NCBI GenBank assembly: GCA_022013235.1
Contig: JAKLQR010000236.1
Span: forward strand, 1 to 7,145
DNA length: 7,145 nucleotides
Origin: Thermodesulfovibrionales bacterium
Lineage (GTDB): Bacteria > Nitrospirota > Thermodesulfovibrionia > Thermodesulfovibrionales > SM23-35
Reading direction: 5' to 3'
Both the position numbers and the translations under genes were made by a program. Position 1 is the first letter of the stretch, and each line of letters begins with the position of its first letter. Below are positions 1 to 6,113 of the stretch, one piece after another. The notes beneath the pieces were generated by a model that was given only the letters and a program-made list of their open reading frames with translations, was not told the DNA's origin and searched no databases.

Positions 1-1406
1 AACCCCTCGACGATCGCCTGATATTTTGCCTTTGAATCCTGAAGGGCTTTTTCTGCTTCCTTCCGTTCGGTGATATCCTGGACTGTTCCGATCATGCGCA
101 CCGGCTCGCCGCTTTCCCCAAATATCACCTTGGCCTGTTCATGTACATGACGGAGCGTGCCTTCAGGGAGAACAATTCTGTGGTCAATGTTGTAAGGCGC
201 GCCGTAGATTGCTTCGTTCACCGATTTTTTCACGAGCGCTCTATCATCGGGATGAATGGTAAGCAGGAACGCATCATAGGTCGCGCCAAACTGTCCGGGG
301 GTCAATCCAAAAATACGGTAAATTTCTTCAGACCAGTATAGCTCATTCGTCAGAATGTTCCAGTCCCAGTTTCCCAGATGGGCAATTTTCTGGGCTTCGG
401 CAAGGCGCTCATCGCTCGCACGGAGGGCCTCTTCAGCCTTCTTTCTTTCCGTGAGGTCCCTGACGATCGTCTGGAGCCTTTCCTGGTCGATCTTTTTTGC
501 GCTCACTTCAACATCGATAAGCATTCCGTCTTTCTGCCGGAATCTCCTCTGGATAATAACCCTCTCTCCGGCAAACACTTCGCTTATCTTCAGCGGATGC
601 GTCCGTAAATCCTCTTCCGGAATAATATCCCCTACGTTCAGCCTTATGAGTTCTTCCCGTGCATAACCAAGCATATGGCATGCAGTCATGTTCACTTCGG
701 TAATGTTTCCTTCTCTGTCGAGGATGAATATGCCGTCCGAGGCCTGTTCAATGAGCATCCGGTATTTCCGTTCACTTTCCATGAGATCCCTGTTCGCCCT
801 GATCAGTTCCTCTGTCCTCTCCTGTATGCGTTTCTCCATTTTATCATGTGCGTTTATGAGAAACTCTTCGTTTTTTTTGTTCATCAGGGCTATGGCTGCG
901 AGTTCTCCAAAGCTAGTCGCTATGCGAATATCGTCGTCGGTGAAATCCGACCGTTTATTCGCAAGGCCGAGCAACCCTACGACCTTCCCTTTTATTTTCA
1001 TGGGGACCATGAGCACATTTTTTAATTCCGCGTGTCCCTCCGGTATGTACTGGATGTATTCAGTGCGCGGGAAGTCGTTTTCACAGGATGCTTTTCCGCT
1101 CTTATGCACAACCCCCCTCAAGCCCCGGATTGGCATGGGATGATTCGGGTCGACATTGCAGGGCATCTCTCCTGAATCCAGATACGCAACTTCGTTCTGC
1201 TTTCCATCCTCGCTTACGAGCGCGATATACCCTGCTTTCGCTTTTGTGAGTTTTTTGCATGACTGAAAAATAGCGGAAGCGGCATCCTGAAAATTATGAG
1301 ATTCAAGAACGACCTGTACTCCCGCGAGCAATGCATCGGTTTCCTTCTGGTGTTTCCTGATGGCTTGGAGTCTCTTCAGAAGAGCAGGCGCTGCAGGTTC
1401 CGTCAT
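1..1406 (-). CDS. GAF and multi-PAS domain sensor protein (probable sensor kinase or cyclase), C-terminus outside window
   Basis: This is a minus-strand reading frame with no stop from the ATG at 1404-1406 to the window edge: 468 codons are present and the C-terminus is missing. Residues about 24-180 form a GAF domain, including VLMVPMKIKGKVVGLLGLAN. Residues about 183-212 are a charged helix (EKRIQERTEEL) of the signalling-linker type. Residues about 211-327 are a PAS domain (YRMLIEQASDGIFILD, ending in VRDLTERKKAEE). Residues about 340-452 are a second PAS of the PAS_3 kind (LGNWDWN, IHPDDR, GTVQDITERKEAEKAL). A third PAS starts near 458 (KYQAIVEG). No transmembrane segment is visible, so it is probably cytoplasmic. 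The output domain (histidine kinase, GGDEF or other) lies outside the window and cannot be named. CAGGA lies 9 nt upstream of the chosen ATG; the frame stays open further upstream. The gene is divergent from the TolC gene. Confidence 0.9.
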   Translation of the reverse strand, partial: MTEPAAPALLKRLQAIRKHQKETDALLAGVQVVLESHNFQDAASAIFQSCKKLTKAKAGYIALVSEDGKQNEVAYLDSGEMPCNVDPNHPMPIRGLRGVVHKSGKASCENDFPRTEYIQYIPEGHAELKNVLMVPMKIKGKVVGLLGLANKRSDFTDDDIRIATSFGELAAIALMNKKNEEFLINAHDKMEKRIQERTEELIRANRDLMESERKYRMLIEQASDGIFILDREGNITEVNMTACHMLGYAREELIRLNVGDIIPEEDLRTHPLKISEVFAGERVIIQRRFRQKDGMLIDVEVSAKKIDQERLQTIVRDLTERKKAEEALRASDERLAEAQKIAHLGNWDWNILTNELYWSEEIYRIFGLTPGQFGATYDAFLLTIHPDDRALVKKSVNEAIYGAPYNIDHRIVLPEGTLRHVHEQAKVIFGESGEPVRMIGTVQDITERKEAEKALQDSKAKYQAIVEG

Positions 1407-1470
1407 CGGTTTTGGTCCTGCAGATTCTGTTTTTTTGAGGTTATTTTTACTCTTTCTTTTCTGCACCTGG

Positions 1471-1482
1471 TTGTTCCAACAA
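1471..1482. promoter_or_regulatory. Small dyad in the divergent sensor/tolC intergenic region
   Basis: TTGTT-CC-AACAA is a 12-base dyad with perfect 5-base arms. It lies about 17 bases upstream of the extended -10 box of the tolC-like gene and 65 bases upstream of the sensor start codon. Its position would suit an operator controlling one or both divergent genes. A dyad this short can occur by chance, so the call is tentative. Confidence 0.2.
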
Positions 1483-1498
1483 TTTGAGTTTGCTGACC

Positions 1499-1507
1499 TG
1501 TTATAAT
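1499..1507 (+). promoter_or_regulatory. Extended -10 promoter of the tolC-like gene
   Basis: TGTTATAAT matches the extended -10 consensus TGnTATAAT exactly. No good -35 box sits 16-18 nt upstream, which is typical of extended -10 promoters. The predicted start point near 1514 would leave a leader of about 25 nt containing the ribosome site GAGGTG (1527-1532), 6 nt before the ATG at 1539. The match is read directly from the sequence; activity is inferred. Confidence 0.55.
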
Positions 1508-1538
1508 GATTATACCATTGTTTCGTGAGGTGTTCAGA

Positions 1539-2825
1539 ATGAGAAAACTTCTTGTATTCATAGCGACAGCATGTTCTCTTTTTTTGCTTCCCTCTTTCAA
1601 CTTTGCGGAAACGCTGGAAGACGGCTGGGGAAGGGCCCTTTCTGCAGATAACCGTCTTCTCGCAGCAAAAAAGAATGTCGAATATTCTTCAAAGATGCTG
1701 GACGCGTCAAAAGCATTGCGGTTTCCATCCCTGACTCTTGACAGCAGTTATACTCTGCTCAATCATTCACCTGCCGCCGCTGTTGATAATCCTCTCATGC
1801 CTTTTAGCCAGATTCCCATGTCTGAAGACAAGAGTTTTTCCTACACTACTTCGGTATCCCTGCCTCTTTTTACCAGCGGCCGCATCAGCAGCAGCATTGA
1901 TGCTGCCGGTTCCAGCCTCAATGCTGAACGTCAGAATGAGAAGACAACGGTCCTTGATCTCAAACTCAATGTTGCAGACGCATATATTACCGTTTTGCGT
2001 GTACGTCATCTCGTTGAAGTTGCCGAAAGCAATGTAAACAGCCTTGTTTCCTATACGCGTGATGTCTCGAATTTCTATGATCAGGGAATGATTACGAAAA
2101 ACGATCTTCTTGCGGCACAGGTTGAATTGTCCGATGCCCGCCAGCGTTTCATGCAGGCGGAGAACAGACTGAATATCGCAAAAGCCTCTTATAACAGACT
2201 GACAGGACGTGCGCTTGATGCAGAGGTCGCGCTTGACGATCTTTCTGCCGAACCCGCGAAAACCCCGCTGAATGAACTCACCGCACTGGCTCTGGAAAAA
2301 AGGCCGGAGTTGTCATCTTTTGAAGAACAAGCAAAATCCCTCCGTTTTCAGGCAACTGAAGTCCGCTCACTGGTATTGCCTCAGATAGTATTCAAGGGAG
2401 GTTACAGTTATACACAGAACCGGTATCAGGTATATGAGGACCTCTGGTCCGCCACTCTCGGCCTGAGATGGGATCTCTTCGACGGAGGTTCCGCCCGGCA
2501 TAACGCCGCAGCGCTCATCCTTAAGTCAGAGTCTCTCGACAAACTCAGGGCAGACCTTTCCTCGCTTATTGCCCTCCAGGTGCGTCAGGCATTTCTTGAC
2601 CTCGATGAAACACTCAAGCGCATAGAGGTCACCCGTGAGGCAATGTCGCAGGCAGAGGAAAACCTCAAGGTTGCAAAGGTACGATACCGCGAAGGGGTCG
2701 GCACGAATACGGAAGTGCTCGATGCGGAAACGCTCCGCGTGAAAAGCTACAGCAATTACTACAATGCGGTATATGACGCCGTTCTGTCCAAATTCCGCCT
2801 GCAGTACGCGACCGGTGTGCTTTAG
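1539..2825 (+). CDS. TolC-family outer membrane efflux protein
   Basis: The gene encodes a 428-residue outer-membrane channel of the TolC/OEP family, which carries substrates from an inner-membrane pump (RND, ABC or MFS) and its periplasmic adaptor to the outside. Residues 1-23 are a signal peptide (MRKLL, hydrophobic core, likely cleavage after SFNFA). Two OEP repeats follow, about 26-225 and 245-428. Each shows the family's beta-strand signature, SVSLPLFTSGR near 105-115 and LGLRWDLFDGGSAR near 307-320, followed by long helices rich in Ala, Glu and Leu. The length is normal for the family. I chose the ATG at 1539 over the in-frame ATG at 1506 because GAGGTG sits 6 nt upstream and the signal peptide then begins properly; the 1506 ATG overlaps the predicted -10 box. 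No adaptor or pump gene is adjacent, so the substrate is unknown. Confidence 0.93.
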   Translation: MRKLLVFIATACSLFLLPSFNFAETLEDGWGRALSADNRLLAAKKNVEYSSKMLDASKALRFPSLTLDSSYTLLNHSPAAAVDNPLMPFSQIPMSEDKSFSYTTSVSLPLFTSGRISSSIDAAGSSLNAERQNEKTTVLDLKLNVADAYITVLRVRHLVEVAESNVNSLVSYTRDVSNFYDQGMITKNDLLAAQVELSDARQRFMQAENRLNIAKASYNRLTGRALDAEVALDDLSAEPAKTPLNELTALALEKRPELSSFEEQAKSLRFQATEVRSLVLPQIVFKGGYSYTQNRYQVYEDLWSATLGLRWDLFDGGSARHNAAALILKSESLDKLRADLSSLIALQVRQAFLDLDETLKRIEVTREAMSQAEENLKVAKVRYREGVGTNTEVLDAETLRVKSYSNYYNAVYDAVLSKFRLQYATGVL

Positions 2826-2860
2826 TTCATAGAATTCGTAGTGAACTCTTTTCCGATGGT

Positions 2861-2891
2861 TGTCATTATCCGGCTTGACCAGGTAATCCAG
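2861..2891. repeat. Degenerate REP-like palindrome
   Basis: TGTCATTATCCGG-CTTGA-CCAGGTAATCCAG has the same plan as the better-preserved palindromes downstream: TGTCATT, stem, CTTGA loop, stem, AATCC. The stem ATTATCCGG/CCAGGTAAT has one mismatch and one possible G-U pair. I read it as a decayed member of the same dispersed family. Confidence 0.5.
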
Positions 2892-2912
2892 TTCTTTTTT
2901 AATCAAAGATTT

Positions 2913-2933
2913 CCTCGATGCAATGCATCGAGG
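2913..2933 (+). terminator. Perfect hairpin after the tolC-like gene, possible terminator
   Basis: CCTCGATGCA and TGCATCGAGG form a perfect 10-base inverted repeat around a single A (2923), or as RNA an 8-bp stem with a 5-nt loop. It starts 87 bases after the stop codon of the tolC-like gene. The following sequence (TTAATGTTTTCTTATT) is T-rich but is not an uninterrupted T-run, so intrinsic termination is plausible but not certain. It could instead be another palindromic repeat in this cluster. Confidence 0.4.
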
Positions 2934-2950
2934 TTAATGTTTTCTTATTC

Positions 2951-3047
2951 TGTCATTCCCGCTTGTCGGGAATCCTTCTGTGGCAGTACGTTTTACACAA
3001 CAATATAGGAAAGCAAAAAGAAAGATTCCGGACGAGCCGGAATGACA
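2951..3047. repeat. 97-bp composite inverted repeat made of two opposed REP-like palindromes
   Basis: The ends are perfect 9-base inverted repeats, TGTCATTCC (2951-2959) and GGAATGACA (3039-3047). Each end carries its own hairpin: ATTCCCG-CTTGT-CGGGAAT (2955-2973) and ATTCCGG-ACGAG-CCGGAAT (3025-3043). The inner flanks also pair, GGAATCCTTC (2969-2978) against GAAAGATTCC (3020-3029) with one mismatch. This head-to-head arrangement is typical of paired REP (BIME-like) or MITE-like sequences. No transposase is encoded here. Confidence 0.7.
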
Positions 3048-3060
3048 TCTTTGATACCTC

Positions 3061-3080
3061 GTCCCGAAAGCATTCGGGAC
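3061..3080. repeat. REP-like hairpin
   Basis: GTCCCGAA and TTCGGGAC form a perfect 8-bp stem with the 4-base loop AGCA. It sits between the composite inverted repeat and the next palindrome and shares the CCCG/CGGG core of the family. No T-run follows on either strand, so it is not a good terminator. Confidence 0.55.
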
Positions 3081-3112
3081 TGCAGGGTCAGGGGAGTTCA
3101 TTAACTTTCAAT

Positions 3113-3144
3113 ACTGGATCCCCCGATCAAGTCGGGGAATGACG
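3113..3144. repeat. REP-like palindrome near the 3' end of the dehydrogenase gene
   Basis: CTGGATC is followed by the stem CCCCGA-TCAAG-TCGGGG (3121-3137) and then AATGACGG. This is the same design as the TGTCATTCCCG units, in inverted orientation. It lies about 50 bases beyond the stop codon of the convergent dehydrogenase gene. No T-run follows on the minus strand. The rest of 2826-3195 holds no gene that I can support. Confidence 0.6.
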
Positions 3145-3195
3145 GAGAAAGATATTGAATAACTTTCAGATCTTTTGAGGATTAATTAATAAGTT

Positions 3196-4815
3196 TCAGT
3201 CAGTGATTTCTGACGTACTTCCCCTTACAATCCCCGCGAGTATCTCCTTGTTGCCCTGAACATCGGTTGTGGTGACCATAGTCCGGATAGAAAATACTCT
3301 TAACGCGTCAGAAACAGAAAGCGTTCCTTCTCCGGAATCTTTCCTGCCCGCAAAAGGGAATATATCAGGGCCTCGCTGACACATACAGTTAATATTCACA
3401 CGGCATACCTGATTGACCAGGATATCCGTCAGTTTCCGCATTATCCCGGTGTCTTTCCCGAAAATACTCGCCTGCTGACCGTAACTTGATTGAATAATAT
3501 ACCGCACCGGTATTTCAATGTCGTCGAAAGGCACAACCGGCACTACAGGCCCGAACTGCTCCTCACGATAAATTCGCATATCTTCATTCACGGGATAAAG
3601 CAAGGTCGGACGAAATAAGTTTCCCTGTACAAATCCGCCGGACCTGTTCATGATAAGGGCTCCATGTTTTTTTGCATCTTTCACAAGTTCGTTCAGAAAC
3701 ACCGTTCTGTCCGGTTCCGCAAGAGGGGTGATCACGACGCCCTCTTCCCAAGGCATACCGCACTTCAAACGGTCCATCTGTTCTGCAAAACCATCGAGAA
3801 ATTTACCGGCAATCTTCGAGTGCACAAAAAGTATTTTCAGGGCGGTGCACCGCTGTCCGTTGAAGGCAAGACTCCCCTGAACGCATGCTCTTATCGCAAG
3901 CTCCATGTCTGCATCCGGAAGGACGATCCCGGGGTTCTTTGCCTCCAGTCCCAATATAGACCGGAGCCTATGAGGTTTCGGGTGCATGCTCTTCAGTTTT
4001 TCCGCAACCCTGCTCGAACCGATAAACGCAAGCACATCAACCTTCCCTGTGCGCAATATGGGGGGAATGATCTGTTTTCCCTCCCCGTACACGATATTCA
4101 CTACGCCCGGAGGGAATGAAGTCAGGAATGCGCTGAGCAGCGGATAGTGAAGGAGGACGCCCAGCTTCGGGGGCTTGATCACCGCAGTATTCCCCATGAT
4201 CAGCGCAGGGATGAGTATTGATAATGTCTCATTCAGCGGATAGTTATAAGGTCCCATACAGAGCACTACCCCCAACGGCGCCCTCCGTATATGACCGAGA
4301 ATGCCCTGTTCTTTCACGCATTGCGAGGAAGAACGGTCAAGACTTTTCACCGCATCAATGGTGTTCCGGATGTACTCGGCAGTGCGGTCGAATTCCTGCA
4401 ATGCCCCTTCCCGCGATTTCCCTATCTCCCACATGAAGAGCGTGAGAATCTCTTCTTTTTTCGAGAGCATCTCTGCAAGAAAGGTTTCAACACACGCGAT
4501 TCTTTCACGGACAGACATCGAGGGCCAGCGCCCTCTTCCATTATCATATGCGGAGATCGCAGCCTCAAGGGCTTCCATAGATTCCTTTTCTCCGAGGAGC
4601 GGATATGATCCTATCACCGGCTGTACAATTCCAGAAGTAGTTGTCACATATATGGGCGAACGGATTTCCTGCATCTCCCCGTCCCACAACCGCAATTCTC
4701 CGTTAATCAGATATTCCCGCTGCATGACCGGACTTTTCAGGCAGAACCGTTCCGGTATCTCCGAAATATCAGGGAACAGATCATTAGTTTTGTTTTCTAA
4801 CACTATGTCCTTCAT
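3196..4815 (-). CDS. GapN-like aldehyde dehydrogenase (probable NADP-dependent non-phosphorylating glyceraldehyde-3-phosphate dehydrogenase)
   Basis: The gene encodes 539 residues of the aldehyde dehydrogenase superfamily, closest in motifs to GapN, which oxidises glyceraldehyde-3-phosphate to 3-phosphoglycerate with NADP. Visible motifs are GPYNYPLNE (188-196, oxyanion Asn191), the cofactor-binding KPP (214-216), FIGSSRVAEKL (264-274), FNGQRCTALK with catalytic Cys323 (318-327), EEQFGP (418-423) and QRGPDIFPFAGRKDSG (480-495). From memory of Streptococcus GapN, phosphate contacts lie in RTAE, NY, QRC and QRGPD; the matching residues here are Arg144, Tyr192, Arg322 and Arg481. The usual LELGGK motif reads LGLEAK (288-293), so Glu is displaced. 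About 60 N-terminal residues exceed the usual 475-500 length. The start at 4815 is preceded only by AATAAGTT, a weak ribosome site, so it is less certain than the frame. gapN would be the nearest symbol; substrate identity is inferred. It appears to be monocistronic. Confidence 0.88.
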   Translation of the reverse strand: MKDIVLENKTNDLFPDISEIPERFCLKSPVMQREYLINGELRLWDGEMQEIRSPIYVTTTSGIVQPVIGSYPLLGEKESMEALEAAISAYDNGRGRWPSMSVRERIACVETFLAEMLSKKEEILTLFMWEIGKSREGALQEFDRTAEYIRNTIDAVKSLDRSSSQCVKEQGILGHIRRAPLGVVLCMGPYNYPLNETLSILIPALIMGNTAVIKPPKLGVLLHYPLLSAFLTSFPPGVVNIVYGEGKQIIPPILRTGKVDVLAFIGSSRVAEKLKSMHPKPHRLRSILGLEAKNPGIVLPDADMELAIRACVQGSLAFNGQRCTALKILFVHSKIAGKFLDGFAEQMDRLKCGMPWEEGVVITPLAEPDRTVFLNELVKDAKKHGALIMNRSGGFVQGNLFRPTLLYPVNEDMRIYREEQFGPVVPVVPFDDIEIPVRYIIQSSYGQQASIFGKDTGIMRKLTDILVNQVCRVNINCMCQRGPDIFPFAGRKDSGEGTLSVSDALRVFSIRTMVTTTDVQGNKEILAGIVRGSTSEITD

Positions 4816-4823
4816 AACTTATT

Positions 4824-4984
4824 AACGGTCTCAAAATAGTATTCATATTTCACCCTCTCCCAACCCTCCCCCTCTACAAGTCGTAGACCCTCAAGGCGGA
4901 GGAACTAACTATAATCCCCTCTCCCCCGGAGGGAGAGGGTAAGGGTGAGGGGGTCATTTATGTGTTTACTATTATGAGACTGTT
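4824..4984. mobile_element. MITE-like element with 18-bp imperfect terminal inverted repeats
   Basis: The reverse complement of 4824-4841 (TACTATTTTGAGACCGTT) matches 4967-4984 (TACTATTATGAGACTGTT) at 16 of 18 bases. Between these ends lie C-rich and G-rich arms, a perfect 9-bp stem CCCTCTCCC/GGGAGAGGG (4917-4925 and 4931-4939), and a small hairpin TCTAC-AAGTC-GTAGA (4873-4887). There is no coding sequence inside. I see no clear target-site duplication at its borders. It resembles a non-autonomous mobile element or a composite palindromic repeat, and its left end lies 8 bases upstream of the dehydrogenase start codon. Confidence 0.6.
4836..4863 (-). promoter_or_regulatory. Candidate promoter of the dehydrogenase gene, partly inside a terminal inverted repeat
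   Basis: Read on the minus strand, TTGGGA (4858-4863) and TACTAT (4836-4841) are separated by 16 bases. This places a start point near 4829 and gives a leader of about 13 nt before the ATG at 4815. The -10 hexamer lies in the left terminal inverted repeat of the element at 4824-4984, so the element may supply the promoter. The hexamers match the consensus moderately; activity is inferred. Confidence 0.35.
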
Positions 4985-5194
4985 CATATCTATGGCTTCC
5001 TCTCCGAAATCAAAAGTTCATTTTATTACAGAAACAGTTCTTTCCACAAGAGGATGAACTTAAGGGGTCGAGAGAATATGCTTTACAGGGTGGATTAGAA
5101 AGTTCTGACACACGATATATTTATTGGCATTATGTCGTATTTCTCACCTGCAGGGGTGAAGCGCAGTGGAACACCGGTCTGGTGCAAAAAATTG
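4985..5194. other. Gene-poor spacer between the inverted-repeat element and the HEPN gene
   Basis: I find no gene with a convincing start and ribosome site here. A plus-strand frame is open from 4978 to 5382 but has no ATG start, and its second half overlaps the HEPN gene in antisense. It could be a relic of a disrupted gene. The spacer contains the left copy of a 33-bp direct repeat (5120-5152). It is clearly more AT-rich than the sequence to its left. Confidence 0.5.
5120..5152 (+). repeat. Left copy of a 33-bp direct repeat flanking the HEPN gene
   Basis: TTTATTGGCATTATGTCG and the following 15 bases, ending in CACCTGCA, match 5921-5953 at 29 of 33 bases in the same orientation, 801 bases apart. 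Weaker similarity extends upstream (GACACAC here, GTCACAC in the other copy). The repeat may be a border of the segment that carries the HEPN gene, or a fragment of a duplicated gene. Confidence 0.6.
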
Positions 5195-5773
5195 TTAGGC
5201 ATCTTGATAATAATTTTGCAGAACACTTAAAAGACCGTGAACATCGCCGGGACGGCTACTACTTGAAAAATCAAGAGGACCAAGTCCTATTGCTCGTCCT
5301 ACTGCGTCACAATATTTCTGAATATTCTCCAGAAAAACATCGAGTTCCTTTTCCGTTAGAGCGCCAAGTACATCCCCACTAATTTGATGCTCCCTATCAA
5401 AATGTGCAAGCCGTTTATGTCGAGCTGGAATAATCTTTTTTCCGTATGTCAATAGCGACTCTGATATACAGCTTATTTCTTGGCACATAAGCCCTTCTTT
5501 TTTTAACTGCGAATTAATAAGTTTGATGGATATATTCTCTAAATATTTTCCTTCTCGCTTTGTTACCGCTGGATCCATCAACTTGCATACCTGCAATATC
5601 CAATCTCTCTGCATGATTTCAGCTATATCCTTAAAGAATGTCGATGCAACTTTTATCAATAGCTCATCATACCCGGAAAAGAACAAAGCATTATATGTAT
5701 TGAAATTCCTCCGAATAATTATGCAATGATCTCTTAGCATTACAAAATCATTTTGAAGTTTCATTTTTCCCAT
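5195..5773 (-). CDS. AbiU2-like HEPN domain protein
   Basis: The gene encodes 192 residues, predicted cytoplasmic and mostly helical. The pattern FVMLRDHCIIIRRNFNTYNA, followed by WILQVCKLMDP (58-68), then KYLEN and RHKRLAHFDRE (118-128), resembles AbiU2-like HEPN proteins as I remember them. HEPN proteins often act as RNases in toxin-antitoxin and phage-abortive systems, with a catalytic R-x4-6-H motif; Arg118-x5-His124 fits. Family membership is therefore likely but not certain, and RNase activity is an inference. No nucleotidyltransferase partner is adjacent. ATG 5773 is preceded by a CAGG ribosome site about 8 nt upstream; the Met at residue 4 is an alternative start. GC is low (about 32% in a sampled 60-base line), unlike the dehydrogenase gene, which suggests acquisition. 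The gene is divergent from a small ORF at 5905. Confidence 0.75.
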   Translation of the reverse strand: MGKMKLQNDFVMLRDHCIIIRRNFNTYNALFFSGYDELLIKVASTFFKDIAEIMQRDWILQVCKLMDPAVTKREGKYLENISIKLINSQLKKEGLMCQEISCISESLLTYGKKIIPARHKRLAHFDREHQISGDVLGALTEKELDVFLENIQKYCDAVGRAIGLGPLDFSSSSRPGDVHGLLSVLQNYYQDA

Positions 5774-5791
5774 AGTAATTGCCTGACAAGT

Positions 5792-5820
5792 ATTTTATGC
5801 TGATTCTATATTTGATTCAA
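5792..5820 (-). promoter_or_regulatory. Sigma-70-type promoter of the HEPN gene
   Basis: On the minus strand, TTGAAT (5815-5820) and TAAAAT (5792-5797) are separated by exactly 17 bases. They match the consensus hexamers at 4 of 6 and 5 of 6 positions. The start point would fall near 5785, giving a very short leader of about 11-12 nt before the ATG at 5773. The gene therefore appears to have its own promoter. Confidence 0.55.
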
Positions 5821-5904
5821 TAATTTTAAGAGAATAATTGGGGTATGGTCTATTTTCTTAGCATACTCTATTTTCACGGAGAATCCTGCTCATAGAGAGT
5901 TCTT

Positions 5905-6063
5905 ATGGGGTCACACCACATTTATTGGTATTATGTCGAATTTTGCACCTGCAAAAAAGTTACGCCTTTAAAGTACATCTGCCCGGAGAGAGTCACGGCA
6001 TTTAATAAAAAGGGTAAATATCATTTAAAGCAAACACCGGATATTGCTTCCGAAGATTTTTAA
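5905..6063 (+). CDS. Possible small Cys-containing protein of unknown function (52 aa)
   Basis: An ATG at 5905 opens a 52-residue frame ending in TAA at 6061-6063. AGAGAG (5894-5899) lies 5 nt upstream and would serve as a ribosome site. The product begins MGSHHIYWYYVEFCTCKK and is aromatic at the N-terminus, with three cysteines (CTC, then a single Cys in YICPER) and a Lys-rich middle; it ends in SEDF. I recognise no family. It contains the right copy of the 33-bp direct repeat, and the left copy would encode a related IYWHYVVFLTC peptide in the equivalent frame, so this may be a fragment of an older gene. It is divergent from the HEPN gene with 131 bases between starts, so a partner role is possible but unproven. 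Confidence 0.3.
   Translation: MGSHHIYWYYVEFCTCKKVTPLKYICPERVTAFNKKGKYHLKQTPDIASEDF
5921..5953 (+). repeat. Right copy of a 33-bp direct repeat flanking the HEPN gene
   Basis: This copy matches 5120-5152 at 29 of 33 bases in direct orientation. The shared blocks are TTTATTGG, ATTATGTCG and CACCTGCA. It lies inside the small ORF at 5905-6063. The two copies enclose the whole HEPN gene and its promoter. Confidence 0.6.
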
Positions 6064-6113
6064 CTCCTCCCTCAATAATCTAAACTTTTCCATGGTAATG
6101 CAAGATTCCTACT

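Noticed and set aside
141..1143. Several plus-strand ORFs of 66-151 codons
   Set aside because: They lie opposite the sensor gene, whose minus-strand frame shows continuous GAF and PAS motifs. The plus-strand products show no recognisable motifs.
1506..1538. Upstream ATG giving an 11-residue N-terminal extension of the tolC-like protein
   Set aside because: That ATG overlaps the predicted extended -10 box, and the extension would place extra residues before a normal signal peptide. The ATG at 1539 has a good ribosome site.
2526..2906. Minus-strand ORF of 126 codons
   Set aside because: It is antisense to the 3' part of the tolC-like gene and continues into palindromic repeat sequence. It has no recognisable domain.
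2861..3144. CRISPR array
   Set aside because: The repeats are palindromes in alternating orientation with uneven spacing and differing sequences, not direct repeats with regular spacers.
3650..4825. Plus-strand ORFs of 72-174 codons
   Set aside because: They are antisense to the aldehyde dehydrogenase gene, which has clear catalytic motifs throughout.
4978..5382. Plus-strand frame of about 134 open codons containing a peptide IYWHYVVFLTC
   Set aside because: It has no ATG start or ribosome site, and about half of it lies antisense to the HEPN gene. The similarity to the small ORF at 5905 is explained by the 33-bp direct repeat. It could be a gene relic, but I cannot support it as a gene.
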